Part shown: positions 12,740 to 44,714 of the stretch, piece after piece
How the letters are laid out: each line of letters starts with the position of its first letter
Position numbering within the stretch: the first letter of the stretch is position 1
Made by a program: the position numbers and the translations under genes
Source: Plectrocnemia conspersa
Taxonomy: Eukaryota; Arthropoda; Insecta; Trichoptera; Polycentropodidae
Direction of reading: 5' to 3'
DNA: 64,000 nt
Assembly (NCBI GenBank): GCA_009617715.1
Contig: VTFK01000293.1
Span: forward strand, 124,001-188,000
Notes under the pieces: model-generated
Database searches by the model: none
Told to the model about the DNA's origin: nothing
What the model saw: only the letters and a program-made list of their open reading frames with translations

Positions 12740-13096
12740 TTCTAAAAATATTTTTGTCTAAATGATTATCATCGCGACGCTGGCATTCCTCAAATCTGGC
12801 ACTTAGGTTTTGAAACTTTATGAAGCAAATTGCGTGGGATCTCTTGACATATATTCGCCGTAAGTTGGGTTATTGAAGTCAGTTTATTCAAACAAACACG
12901 ACTTTTGCCTGCTTCATAACATGCAATTCTGCTTATTAACATACCCGTTCAAATGAAAATGAGCTTTTTCGAAGAACAAAATGTTGTTAAAATTGGTGAA
13001 CCGCTCGAATATTATCCCAACAATTTACACAAGAATCGTTATTTTTGTAAAACTGTTTACGAAGAACGCGCGTTGTTCCCCCGTGAAGCGATCCAT
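12740..13096 (-). mobile_element. Internally deleted Tc1/mariner-type transposase remnant (DUF4817-like N-terminus)
   Basis: Read on the minus strand from 13,096. MDRFTGEQRAFFVNSF, then after one frameshift YKNNDSCVNC, resembles the helix-turn-helix N-terminus of DUF4817-type transposases (typically M(E/D)RFT.EQR....FY). Next comes FEKAHFHLNGYVNKQNC, matching the (D)EAHFHLNGYVNKQNCR segment that carries a catalytic acidic residue in these proteins; here that Asp/Glu reads as Glu-Lys. The end, around 12,760-12,800, reads LSARFEECQRRDDNHL, like the usual R(L/F)E.C....G.H terminus. Hundreds of codons between these blocks are missing. This is a pseudogene with no terminal repeats recognised. Confidence 0.65.
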
Positions 13097-13929
13097 TGCG
13101 AATAAATTTCCAAGGGTCAAATTCCCACGCGCTATTGCCTGCGCTTCTCATTTACACGATTTCAGCTTAGAAGCGATTTCAAAAGTGCAAAAACTTATGG
13201 CCCATCCTGTAGATAAAAAAACAACTATGAATACATTTTTCGATATATTTAATAATAGGTTTCTTTTTCTATATAGATAAAACAATGTTTATATAGAATT
13301 GGGCGTTAATTTTTAATATAAATAATGACTAGTTTCCGTCGATTTTATTTTTGATTATTTTTTTTTAATAATCGTTTAAACTTTTAATTTGGGCAAAATA
13401 TTAAAAATATCATTTAAATCACTTTTTTTATTTTTTATTATTGTAAGTAGTATGTTACTAAATGTTAATTATGGATTTTTATTGTAGTTGTATAAAGTAA
13501 AATTTTTTGTGCAAATAAATCGTTCGAAAAGCACATTTTGTACTTAGTATTGCTATCAGTGGAAATGGAATTATAAATCCTTATTTTAGAGATGAAATTT
13601 ACATAGCATGTGTCAGAATGGTCGGAGCAAAGTGTTATTAAGTTTCTACAATGCATATTATAGTTAGGTAGTTGCACTCAAGTTGTAAAAATAACTAATA
13701 TAATTTATAAGATTTGATATAATTGATGATATTTGGAATGAACGATTTTATTTTTACTCTTTGCTTTTACTTTGAATTTTATTTATATCTTATAATATAG
13801 AACACATTTTTTATTGTTATTTTACTTATTGTACCTTTTGGTTGAATATGCTGGCATTTCTGGTTGATGCAAAGATGCAAATTATAATTTTATTGCGTAG
13901 CATTGTAATTACAAAACGCATTTGGTTCC
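13097..13929. other. AT-rich intergenic DNA, nothing recognised
   Basis: Low-GC sequence. Open frames that reach in from both sides (12,981-13,280 plus; 13,465-13,677 minus) have no family resemblance. The first overlaps the transposase remnant on the opposite strand. Confidence 0.45.
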
Positions 13930-14570
13930 AGCTCAAATTTAATATCCGACCGATATTACCTTTCGCGTGTCATAAACGATGAAAAATGCGATACGCCAAG
14001 TGGAGATCGATAAAAATTTTCTTCAGCGTCAATATAATAAATTTTAATTTGCATCGCACGGCCGCTGAGGGACATTGTCGTAATACGATACATTAAAAAT
14101 CGTTCATGTTGTATGCAATATTGGCATTGAAGATTTATTATGCAATACAATCGCGGTCGGCCGGTATGATTTTTCATCGGTTGAAGGGTGATTTGATAAC
14201 TTTCTACCGATGCTGAGATTAAAAACGGCCGATTGTTTGGACTGCTCCGGGTACGCCTTCAGCCAAAGTTATAAGCTCTTCGAATTGGACCGTAAATCTG
14301 CATTTCGGTTATAAGCTGTCAACCGTTTCTTTCATTAAGCCCAAGTCATAATTTATCGTTTTTTTCCCCGGCTCGGCCTGCCCGCCGATATATCTTAGTT
14401 ATTTGCGATCTCGTTACCCTCAATACGACCACTCTGCCAATTGGTCGTTCGCCAATTGGAATACCTATACCTGGCCTTATCTCTCGCTCCTCAAAACGTA
14501 CGACGTGACTTGATTCGACAAAGGGCGATTGACGGGCCCAAAGAGCAAACTGCCATTTCGACGGTTTTTA
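13930..14570. promoter_or_regulatory. Less AT-rich island, possible enhancer DNA
   Basis: Complex sequence with CpG and TAAT/ATTA-type homeodomain cores, unlike its AT-rich flanks. No open frame with recognisable content. A regulatory role is inferred from composition and position upstream of a developmental-type gene. Confidence 0.3.
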
Positions 14571-15079
14571 TTAGCTAATATTTGATCCCAAGTTGTATCT
14601 TGTTCGAATCGATTCTGGTCAAAAGTATACATATAAAAGTATTTTTTATAATACCTTATATTTAAAATATAAATAAATTTAATGCACGCAAGGAATATTC
14701 GTATAAATAATATTTTAAAGTATTATATTTGGAATTGACAAGTTTCTTCATTGCATCATCATAAATCTCACGCCTAATTTTTTTCTTTAGAATCCAATGC
14801 ACGCCAATTTTCCTTACTTTTACTAACTGATTTATTAGGACAGCTCAAGGCGCTTCTTATAATTTTTTCTATTATCGATCATTTAACATATATTTCATCG
14901 GTGACATTACAATCATTTCTTCATCATAAAAGTTACTTGTTTCTACTTTAAATTTATAACATTGATATACTTTAGACAAATTTTAGTTATTCGGGGATAT
15001 TTAGTGAAAGTTTTTTAGTCTATCGTAGGAATAATCTGATCGTGAACGGGGTTAAGAAAATGACACAGTATAGCATTTT

Positions 15080-15420
15080 TCTAAACTAAAGGGCAGACGG
15101 TTAACGAAAGCCCATCTCAATAGAGAATGCTTCTAAATCATCTGCATACAGAAGAAAACTTAAATTAATAACTGTCGTATTTATTTTATTAATAAAAAGC
15201 AGATGCAGAGGGCCCATGTTGGATCTTTGAGGAACCCCTGAATGGTTTAAATAGTCTTTCTTCAATCAGTCATTATAGGTTTTAAATTGTCTTTGATTGC
15301 TCAAATAATTCAAGAGCAACCGAGTTAATCATCCGAGGAACCGAAGTCTGACAATTGTTTTACTAATAACCCATGACAAATCTTGTCGCGGACCTTCTCA
15401 AAATCGGTATATTGCCATCG
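15080..15420 (-). mobile_element. Non-LTR reverse-transcriptase fragment
   Basis: On the minus strand, from right to left: FEKVRDKICHGLLV near 15,405-15,365, corresponding to the first catalytic block of non-LTR reverse transcriptases. QRQF-like sequence follows, then SGVPQRSNMGPL near 15,240-15,205, then FLLYADDLEAF with YADD at 15,148-15,137. Order and spacing fit a short reverse-transcriptase core. In-frame stops and at least one shift make it a pseudogene. Similar fragments lie at 33,430-33,560 and 48,940-49,130. Confidence 0.8.
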
Positions 15421-18284
15421 AGAGTTTTTGTCATCGTTTTGATGATATGCATAAGGTTAGTAACATTGGATTATATAGCGAACAACACTTGTATTATTAA
15501 GTTTCATTAAACATATTATGACGAACCTAAATTATTGTGGAAATATTTTGTTAGTTAAAATTGAAAGAATCTATTTTTTTAGTTAATCAAACTAAGATAC
15601 TAATGTTTGTCAAATTCATAATCAAATATTAAATATTTAATAAATTTAAATTTATTATATTTTCTTATTGTAAGTTTATAGTTTAAACTATTAATTTTTT
15701 TATTGCAGTTATTTAATTTTATAGCTCATTTGTAGTACAGTGTTATTTTTAAGCGTTTATTTCTAGACGTGCTTTCAAATCGATACACACACTTTGGCCT
15801 TAAACCATTTATAAATTATTGCGAACGCGAATATAATTCAATTTTAACCGAGGCAAACATAATTTAAACGACCGTCGCGTGAAACTTGAGCGCGCTCATT
15901 GTTCTCGTACTCTTTGAGGTCTCGTTTTTCGTTTCAAGACCGACCACCGAGGCTTTTCTCCAATACTTACGATCCGAATCTAAATATATTCGGCAAGCAA
16001 GACCAGGTGTATTGATTGATACAACTAAAATATGTATACGTAGGCAGTGTGTGTGCACTTGGGCTTTTTTGGCCGCTAACGAATGCGTATCCATTTATTC
16101 ATAAGACCGGCTTCGGAGCTTTCAAGCTCAAAGCGATACGTTAACCCACATATTGCCGGCGTAGAAGTTACCGACGCACATTGTTTAGACGTAAGTTATT
16201 TATTATTATTATTACACGTAATGATATAATATTATGTGATCAACTTGTGAAATTTATGTTGGGCGGTATCGTTATAACTTATATTGCCATGTACGTATGC
16301 ATATGTATATGTATTTGTAGGTAAGTCTTATGAACTGTTATTTCTATAAAAAAAAATACAAAATGCAGTAATTCATAACTTTTATTTATAAAAAAAATCT
16401 GGTAATTTTTATCGACATAATCATAATTTCACAATATTTTTTTAGTCTATATTAATAGATATTAAATCATTTTTAAATTTAAATGTTATTTGGCACTTAT
16501 TCAGTGTTATTTATTCCTAACAATAGCGACAAAATTTATACTGTAAAAAAAATCTAATATCAACACACAATTATTTAATCTTGAAAACACCGATTTAACT
16601 CTGTCCGAAATGAATTATTCAATGGTTAATAAGCATAACGACTACACGGCGTTAACAGCATTAGAACTTACAGTAACTACCGATAACTGCTCTCGATCCT
16701 CTGAATGTTGAATATTGTTATTTAATATCGTTATTATGACACATTAAGAAGGCATTACACAGATCTAAAGGATAGATGGTTTCATTCAAGAAACGATTGC
16801 ATGGTTGTAGTCGAAGATAAATGTTAAATTATAAAATATGCCACCATATTTATTAAGATTAAAATGAATTTATTCCAGCAATTCATGATGAATTATTGTA
16901 TTGATGTTATTTGTCATATACTACACGAATACACGTTCTTTCTTTAGTTGACTCTGACTTTATTCTCAACGGTGAACTACATTCTTTGAGCATGTTTCTA
17001 TGCGCAAAATTGATGAGGTTGCAGATTGCAAAAATTCATTCGTCGTGTTTCATTCATTTGCGAGCGGAAAACCTATATATTATTTGTGCGCAGATATTTA
17101 TAATAGGATTTCGCGTCGAAAGTATCTTTCCGGTTGGGTTGCAACATGCGCAAATAAATAATTGGTCTTTTTAACTGTTACAAGATTGCAACGAGCTTCT
17201 TCTTCTTCTTCGGAGAAGAACAAGACGACCATATAGGGCATGGTGTTTGTGTCTCGAAAGTCGTGATTCATATTGACTACCTCTCCGTAACTGACCCGGC
17301 CCTAGAAAGACCGGCCACGATCCTATTCAGACTCCGATTAGGAATAATACAATTTCCTAAGCGAACAGCTAATTAACAAGTTTAAACGCGATATTTAATT
17401 AAATTCTAAAATGTATTATAATATCTCAATTTTAACATCTTTATTAGTGGTACTAAAGCGGATTAAATATGTATTCTTTTTCATGTTGCTTGCTGTTTGT
17501 TACATGCCTGTTCCGGACATTTTGCGCAATTGTATTATTGTAGTGATAAGTTATTGCCAGGAGATAAAAAGTAAAAGCGGCAGTCTGAGTCCAGAACTGA
17601 GCAGATTGCGTTGCCGGTTCTCGTTTAGCGATTAGACATGCAGCTAGTACCGCTGCCTCTATAAGCTCCCACTTCATTAATCACCGCTTGTGTAAGCCCA
17701 ATGCAGGGATTCTACACCAGTGGTTTACAGATCATCACCCTTCATAGTTTAAATAAAATCACAATATTATTTTCCATTTCGATATACATCAGATAATTTA
17801 TTAATATAATTTTATTTTAATCTTTTAAACACGAAGGAAAAGTTATTTTTTATAAATTATCATTTTATGTGAATCTACATACATTTGTCTGCTTCTAAAG
17901 AATCCAGTCATCTTAAATAATCAGGTTGAATTCTGTATTTCGGATGTCGTAGATGAACCAGGGTTTACGTAAAGAGTGAAGCGGCTGATTTATCGGTCTT
18001 TTCTTTAACGTAGTTCCATTTGGTTCTATTTCGGACGAACTTTTGTGTGTTCAAGACGGAAAGCTCAAGCGTATTCATATTTTTACGTTCGATTTGTTTA
18101 GGGGAGGTTTAGTGCTCACCCAATTTTTGCTGCAACTGGCAATTATAAAGATTTGGAGATATGATTGAATTTATTAACCATCTGTCTTCTTACTAGAATA
18201 TGTTGTATTGTGATATATATACCTGACTTGTCATTTCGTTGTGCCGAAAAATCTAGTGGCATTGGTTTATATGGTGATTTTTTT
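15421..18284. other. Intergenic DNA with island-like segments
   Basis: No supported gene. Less AT-rich segments at about 15,840-16,200, 16,900-17,370 and 17,500-17,720 hold complex sequence, possibly regulatory. Overlapping open frames at 15,864-16,104, 16,911-17,174 and 17,411-17,677 occur on either or both strands and have no recognisable domain, so I treat them as chance. Between the islands the sequence is AT-rich. Confidence 0.4.
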
Positions 18285-18332
18285 AATTATAATTTTAATA
18301 ATCACTAATTAGTGAATATTAAAATTATAATT
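18285..18332. repeat. 48-bp near-perfect palindrome
   Basis: The two 24-base halves are reverse complements except for one position. The centre is CACTAATTAGTG, which includes the TAATTA homeodomain core, and the arms are A/T only. It could be a cruciform-forming sequence or the collapsed ends of a small transposon. Confidence 0.85.
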
Positions 18333-19599
18333 CCGATCAATCAACACAGATTAGGTTTATTAATATTTTTCTAATCTTACGGATGAATATCGTGGTGATT
18401 AATTAAAATCGAGTCAAGTCGTACCTATCTGATATTGAAAATTCTTTAATAATAAGCTAATACAGCTCATATGGAATATCTTATATGTATTAAAAATAAA
18501 AAATATCGTTTATTGTTGTCAACTCCTGTAGAGCGCGGAAGGCTTCTTTAGAAGATTCTGAGTTTTTTACGTTATTTGCTCTCGGTTGACCACCGTTTCC
18601 GCTTCTTTGTATTAAAAATAGTTTTATTTTTGGTCGATTGCTTTTCGATACTCAAATATTATTTGGTTATCATTATATTTAATATATACTTGAGTCTATA
18701 AAAAATTAATTAATGAAATACTGTTGCCATCACAATAAAGTTCTATTAGAAGTTTCGTCGAGCTGCGTTCGGTGATATAAATCAAATGCTCTTTTCTCTC
18801 ACATCACAAGAGTTGAACTCATGTGTGTAAAGAGGCTTTACCGCGTTTTGTATTTACAAGCGAACGTCGATGCAACAAGATTCCGATCACGGATTTGTTC
18901 AGTTGTCGCCGTAGAACAAACAGCGATCGCTAGACACGATTTGTGCACCGATTGCGCGACAATCGACGACGGATACCTCAGACAAGTGGTTCTCAAATGT
19001 CTCCCTTTCAAACGCACACATAAGTACGTTTATTTTTAAATAAATAACAACATAAATTATTTGATAAGATAATTTATTTTTAACTAAAAATTAGCAATGC
19101 AATTTTGATTGATTCTATGCATCAAATGGGTATATTAAAAACCACTCTCTAATTAAATATCTAAATTATTTTTAGGAAAATCTAGAATATTTAATGTTTT
19201 TAATTATTGTAAATTTTGTCAAGTATTATCTTCCAGTTATTTTTCTTACTAAATAACATTACACGCGAATGTTTCAAAAAGTTTATTTTCAACTGCCAAA
19301 GCGTGACTGTTTAAACTATTTAGCGACATTCAAATTATACACAGCCGTAAATGTGGCGCTTTATGCATGAATTTCGTGTTAAAGCGCCATGAAAACGCGA
19401 CAGGTACTATCACCTGCGATGACATGGACTTTCGTGACTAGGAAATCATTGACAGGTTGCGAAACGCTGTTTCGCAAGTCAGAAGTATTATTTCTCTGCG
19501 ATACCGCGGTTAACTGTCTTCTCGGCGACACGCCAGAAAACCATCATTCTGTCTTGTCGGCGTCGTAACTTTTAGCGACAGGAAAACAAATTTGCCGAC
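18333..19599. other. Upstream flank of lowfat with two less AT-rich segments
   Basis: Segments at about 18,780-19,035 and 19,260-19,600 have complex, CpG-containing sequence. They lie 0.3-1.1 kb before the lowfat start codon and could include proximal regulatory DNA or an upstream non-coding exon. The 72-codon frame at 18,821-19,039 has no recognisable content. Confidence 0.4.
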
Positions 19600-19920
19600 C
19601 AATACATTGCATACATATACTGATTACGATGATTGTTCATTGAAACGCATTTGATTATTTCATACAAAGCTCTCGTATTCGTATAATTTATACGTTTTGC
19701 ACGCCTCAGCGTTTTTATAGTTACATGTTTTTTTTTGCTGGATTTAGTTGCACTCATTGTTCGTGGTGTACACTTTTACTTTTTACTTCGATATACGTTC
19801 GCGTCAATGTGACGAGTGTTTAACGCTGCATTAACTGGTTAAAATGTGAAGTGATTCGAACTAGACACATACTAGATAGTGAGTGATTTTTGGTGAACGG
19901 TTCAAATAAAATCGGGAAAG
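19600..19920 (+). promoter_or_regulatory. Putative lowfat 5' UTR and promoter region
   Basis: The sequence just before the ATG lacks any splice acceptor that would be required for a further coding exon. A TTTTATAG box at about 19,713 lies some 40 bases before ACTCATTG (about 19,752), a spacing a little longer than usual for a TATA box and initiator. The transcription start is therefore only a guess. Confidence 0.3.
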
Positions 19921-39021
<19,101 letters not shown>

Positions 39022-42000
39022 TGCGAGTCACGATTCGGTCAATTGAGAGATGCTTTAATTTTTTTTGTATTATGTCGAATTGCTGCGCCGCCCTCGATCT
39101 GCAACGTGCCATGCCCGGAAACTGTATAATTGTATAATTTTGAAAATATTTTTTTCTGAGAATTGTTTATGTGTGAAAAAAATGTGTACAAGAATCAGTA
39201 GTAGACAATGAGACGAGTGCCTTTTTTGTTCTTGATATAAGAAATACGTATGAGGCGTTTGTTTTTATTGAATTGATGAATTGGATAATTATGACTTGTT
39301 ATATTACATGTTTACTCTGGCACCGCTTTATGTTTAGTGAGTCGCAAAATTTAGATCAACAGCAGCCTGCGATGGTTTTACGGTCATTGCGACCAATGAA
39401 CCGTACTGATACTGCAACACTGGCATTTGTCATGAACAGTGCTTAGCCACGAAATATTATGGGGACATAATATATTGAATCAGTTAACCCCACGGTGTTG
39501 AAAATCCATGTACGTTAGTAAACCCTATAGATGGTTCCCATTGCTTCCCATTGTGTATGCCACTCGATAGTAACAGCCACCAATCCTATAGTTCTATCAT
39601 AAAATGATGATATAACATCCACCCCAAGGTTCATTGTAAAATAGAAGAAGTAAGACAATATAAGAAACCATCCTCACTTATGCGTTCAGTGATTTGCCTT
39701 TAAACAGTTTGTGATGGTCTTTTAAAACTCAATATAATGTCACCTCATTTATTTTAATGTCGGTATTCACCCAAATAGTAGTCGAAGATATATTTGTTAA
39801 AGGCAATAATTTCAAGTCATTAGGTCGGCTTGCTGCAACGTTTACTTCCTTATATAGTCAATATATTATCTTGCTTATAAACCGTGAAGAAGCTATGCCG
39901 AGAAATTGCTTTTATAAATATTTCAATGTTGCTATACGAGTTGTGACAGTAAAATATTTTTTTTACATTATTATGTAATTCTTAACTCAAATGCTTACAA
40001 TCATCTTTCTAGTTTATATATCTAAAAAAATCTAAAAACCTAGTTATTTAAATCTAAATAAAATGATAATATATGTCTTAGCAAAAAATAATTAAACAAA
40101 CTATATTTTTGCCTATTTAGAAATAATGAAAAAATCTATTATGTTCACTAATTGTCATTCAAAATAATTAATCTCGTGGCTTAAGCTATATTAAAATATA
40201 ATCGAGTTAAAGCAGATCGCTCAGAAGATTGCAACTACTCTGGAGAATCAGTTATAATGGCCCTAATCTTAATGCTCTTATAGGAAGTAGAATACTTAAT
40301 TCAACAGTAAGAGTATTCATTACAACGTAATGGCTGCAGATATATTCTACGTATTTACTAAATATAATAATACAAATTGTAGTGGAGAAGCATAGTTCTG
40401 ATCTTCAATGTAAAAATGCTGATGAATGTACACAGTCTTATTTAATGGCCCATTTAATCAAAGTTACCATTTTCGTTAAAAACACTTAATTGAATTTTAA
40501 ATATAATTATTTAGTTACGCGCATGGCATTAATCGACAGATTAAAATTTTAGAATATATATTTTGACGTAAACTGCAAATATAACATTTATATTTGTATA
40601 TCATTGAAAATAAATAAACAAAATTGTTATGTGTAAGTGTGATAATGTTTATCTTTTCACGAACTAGCGATAGACGATGATTTGTCAAAATTGTATTTGA
40701 TTTGGCTGTGGTACAATTTTAATTAAATATACACTAAACTGTTTTTGAATTGTTTAGATTTTAAATCATTAACTTTCGAGAATATCTCTAAAATAAAATA
40801 AAATTTAAAGTGCCATAAGGTTAGCCAAACATTGGATAAAGATATTGCAAGAGTATTACAAAAAAAAAAAAAACAATATATTTTGGCAATTTTAACATTT
40901 TCCATCGGTTATGTACGAAAGCGATATTTTAGAAAAAGAGTCATTTTGTTAGTTTCGGAATAAGGTTAGTCAAGTATGTTAATTACTATTATATTGTAAA
41001 TATTTATATGATTATAATAGATCAGACGAAGTGATAATAATCGATATGATTTAAGTTAACTTAGATAATGTATTAAGTCAAACGTTAAGTTAATCTTCTA
41101 AGTAATATGTGTAATATTATAGCAATATTTTTTTCTTACGTAAATGACATTTTGTATAGCTTTTTATTTTAATTTAGATCTTTGTAAACAAATCATTTCC
41201 TCTCGTTTTGAATTTTTGTGTAAAAACTATTTTATAAGTAAAGAAAATGTGTTAATATTAATGTATTTAAATGTAGCAACATTTTTATAAAAATAATAAT
41301 TTTATAGAAAAATTTACCTAATTTTATATACGGCATTAAAACATTTTCAATGATCTCATATACTTGTCAAAAATTTGCATTTTAAAAAAGTGTATAGTTA
41401 TTTTGTAAAATGTTTTTTTTCATATTAGTTTTCTGTTTATTTCACGTTATTTTGAATATGCTTCTATTAAATATTATTACAAATCTTATAATAAAACGCA
41501 TATAATATGTTCATATACGTATTTACTACTTCTGTAAAGAGTATAAAAAAGTAACGCAAAAAATTATACTTTTTTATGCTTTTTAAAATTATGTTCATTT
41601 GTGTTGTATCGCTTAGAAATGCAAATAAATGAGTCAAAAGATAATTTCTTTATTGAAACACTGTTTTTTATTTATAAATAATTCATAATAACGGTTCACA
41701 GTACAAAAAAACTTACAAAATTTTAAGGCAATTATGGCATCGAATTATTATTGTTACATCAGGACAAAAAAGCATTCAAAAAGGAATCTCTCAAAAAGGA
41801 CAATGGACGTAAAGAAAAGTTGATTCCATCTTCTCGTCAAGTTATTCCAATCAGCTGAATGTTTAAAAGGACGCTGACCGCAGATGCAAGTACAATTCCT
41901 TTATAAAAATGTTCAGTGACAAAAAGTGGTTGACATGTCCTCACTCCATACGGTATGAACAAACTACCCAAAATTGGTTGACGAAAACTTGCACCACATT

Positions 42001-42900
42001 CTTAAAATCAACATGCACACACATGTATATAATGTTCATACAATATAATACATAAAATAAATGTCTTATCGATATAAAAAAATAAGAATATGATGGACTG
42101 GAATACCCATAAAAGAATAACGTTTGCTACTATGATATGTAAGTACTCAGATAATTGCCTTATAACGCCAGTAAGTGCCTAAAACGGGGATTGCAAAGCT
42201 CCTTGATAGCCTCTGGTCACAAGTATAGGAGATCGATGTACGTGCGTAAAGTTTTGCGCTCTTTTTGGCATATTTTGGCAACACAAGAAGGCGCTTTCTT
42301 ATACAAGTAATTCAGTAACCCACACTGAAAGTTAAATACTTTTAATATTATTAAATTATATTTACATACATTGAGCATCTTAAAGTTATTCAGTAACTAT
42401 AGTATAATAGTATTGTAGTCATTGTAAATCAAAAATTATTTACAAATAAACGAAAACCTAACATAAGTGATATTAAATCGTATTTTAAAAAGTAATTAAC
42501 AGTGATCAAAACCAATTCATAATATATAAAAAATAAAATAAACAAAATAATGTAATTATATGTATATTTAAAATATGTTGAGAGTGACAACATCACGCAT
42601 CACAATGTTCCTAAAAGAAAGGCGATGGGATATAATAACGGATAACGAGCAAATATACTCTTATAAATACCTTTTTTTGAATATTTTGAGTATTTGGTTA
42701 TTCGGGGACTTTAAATTATAGATCCCGATTCATGAATGCTACAAACTAAGGTATCATAGAGGAGTCTCGGAATCTATATTCGCCACGTAAGTAATGCACC
42801 TGTCAGTATAACAAATACAAAAACATATAAGCGTGTTTTAAGGACTAATGATATTTTGTTTATTGCGCTTTTAACGCGTTTCGTAAATAAATTAAACTGG
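39022..42900. other. lowfat 3' UTR of unknown length and AT-rich flank
   Basis: AATAAA hexamers occur at 40,057-40,062 and 41,624-41,629 (plus), among others, and I cannot choose between them. A TTTATT (AATAAA on the minus strand) sits at 41,649-41,654. From 41,650 to about 42,300 the sequence is more complex than its surroundings and could be the 3' end of a minus-strand transcript. No coding exon was recognised. Confidence 0.35.
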
Positions 42901-42929
42901 CATTGGAAATATATATGATTTAAGCTAGA

Positions 42930-43410
42930 TATATGTGTGACTTTTTATTTTTTATTTAAATTACTAAAATAATACCTTAGTGTCAAAACAATGAGTATTT
43001 AAAAAGCGATGAAAAATAACTAGTACATGCATTTGAAACAATGTGCATTTGAAACAATAGATAGCTGTAGATTAATTAGCATATTAGAAATTTTAATGTG
43101 ATTGAAAAAAAAAATTGCATAAAATATTATTTTAACCGAAAACAAACATTTACAAATCAAGTGATCAATTTTAAAAGCGTGCTATATTATAAACCAAAAA
43201 ATTGTTATATTAGTGCATTTATTGCTTATACATATATGAATGGTGCGTAAATTTTGTATCCCAAATAATGAAAATGGTAAAGAAATAATTTAATAAGAAG
43301 GTATGTATTTGAAACGCTTTTAACACGATTTGTGACAAGTTTTTTCTCATGGTCAATTCGAAATTTTAATAAGCTATTTATTATTCCTGGTCTATGGTAG
43401 CTGATGGCTC
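42930..43410. repeat. Diverged duplicated segment, copy A
   Basis: About 480 bases align with 44,715-45,210 in the same orientation. Shared anchors are ATATGAATGGTGC (43,233 and 45,028), TAGTGTCA near the left end, and TTTTTTCTCA(T/C)GGTCAAT with CCTGG(T/C)CTATG near the right end. The minus frame 43,226-43,552 is open for 108 codons in this copy but broken in the other, so it is not clearly a gene. Confidence 0.7.
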
Positions 43411-44289
43411 CCAAATATTTTGATAAACTTGAATCATCTTCCTGTATTGTCTGAGAAAATATTACATCTAATTTTGTTTTATAAAAGTGTTTTTTTTTTC
43501 TATATATTTCTACGCTATTAAGATTCATTATACAGTTGTAGAGTTGTAGCATGTACTATACTACTGAACTAGAAAATATACTTTGCTACTTGTATAAATA
43601 TATGTATTTTCCTTCTCACTGTATTTTATATATTTTTTTTACTTTTTTTATAATTAATTCACGTATTTATAAAGCTGATATGAACCACATATTCCAAAAA
43701 AGTGAAGATACATTATATTTGCAGCATTGTCTCGGATTTTTTGCCCTTATATCGAATTAATGGAAACAAGCTTTTGTGCAGAATATTCTATATGGAAATC
43801 TTCTTGAAAACTTGATAGCTATGACTCAATTGTGTTATTTGCAGAACGATTAATCGCGTAAGAGCTAAAATAATCTTCATAACAGACTGAAACGTAATTT
43901 GCCAGATGGCATTATTGTGGTAATGTCAAAATAAAATATAAACCTAAACAATAATTGATCAGTCTCTAGTACTATTATTTTAATTAACAAAAAAAAAATA
44001 AATTGTAATTGGCAAATTGAACACCAATTTATTAGGTACTGTAAGATAAGGATTATAAAGTATCTGAGATAAAAGATACGATATATTTTATTATCTAAGC
44101 TTAGGTCTCACTTCTCGGGAAATTGCATAATAGATTTCTTTCGACAAATAAAAAAGTTATGCATATTATAGCAATAGCAATTAATTTAATAACATGACTA
44201 GGTAAAACAATTCGATTGATCCGGTGAATGTAAAATATTGCAATCAGTTTTATTTATCACCATTTGCTTTAACCTATTCATTGTCTGAT

Positions 44290-44500
44290 TGATTCAAATT
44301 AAAGTGGGGCGTCTATAAGACGGTTTATATGGATTCAGAAGGTAATTGATTGATATAACAGGCAGGAGACCGCATTACGACCGCGATTCGCGAGACGGAC
44401 GGATTGATTCGCGACCATAAATCTTTACACTGAGGCCTGTAATTTGAAATGGAATGCTGTCCAGAGACTTAAGAAAGGCGAGGGCGGGGGCGCAGCCCTC
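44290..44500. promoter_or_regulatory. GC-balanced island between the duplicated segments
   Basis: Complex sequence with GATTCGCGAGACGGACGGAT and a G-rich run, bordered by AT-rich DNA. Role unknown. Confidence 0.25.
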
Positions 44501-44714
44501 ACACTGTATAATATATATTTATATATTATATAAAATGCATATACATATATTTTAATAGTATATAAAAAATATGACAAAAAGCAAATCAAAATGCTAATTT
44601 CAAAAATAATTAATTATTTTTGTATATACATATACAATATATACAAAATAACTGACATTGGAAATGTTAAGCTTATATATTATATCATATATGATTTAAT
44701 AAGTTAGGAATAAT

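Noticed and set aside
17690..17740. CAGTGGTTTACAGATC resembling hAT transposon ends (CAGTGGTT...)
   Set aside because: Only one end was found, with no matching partner or 8-bp duplication.
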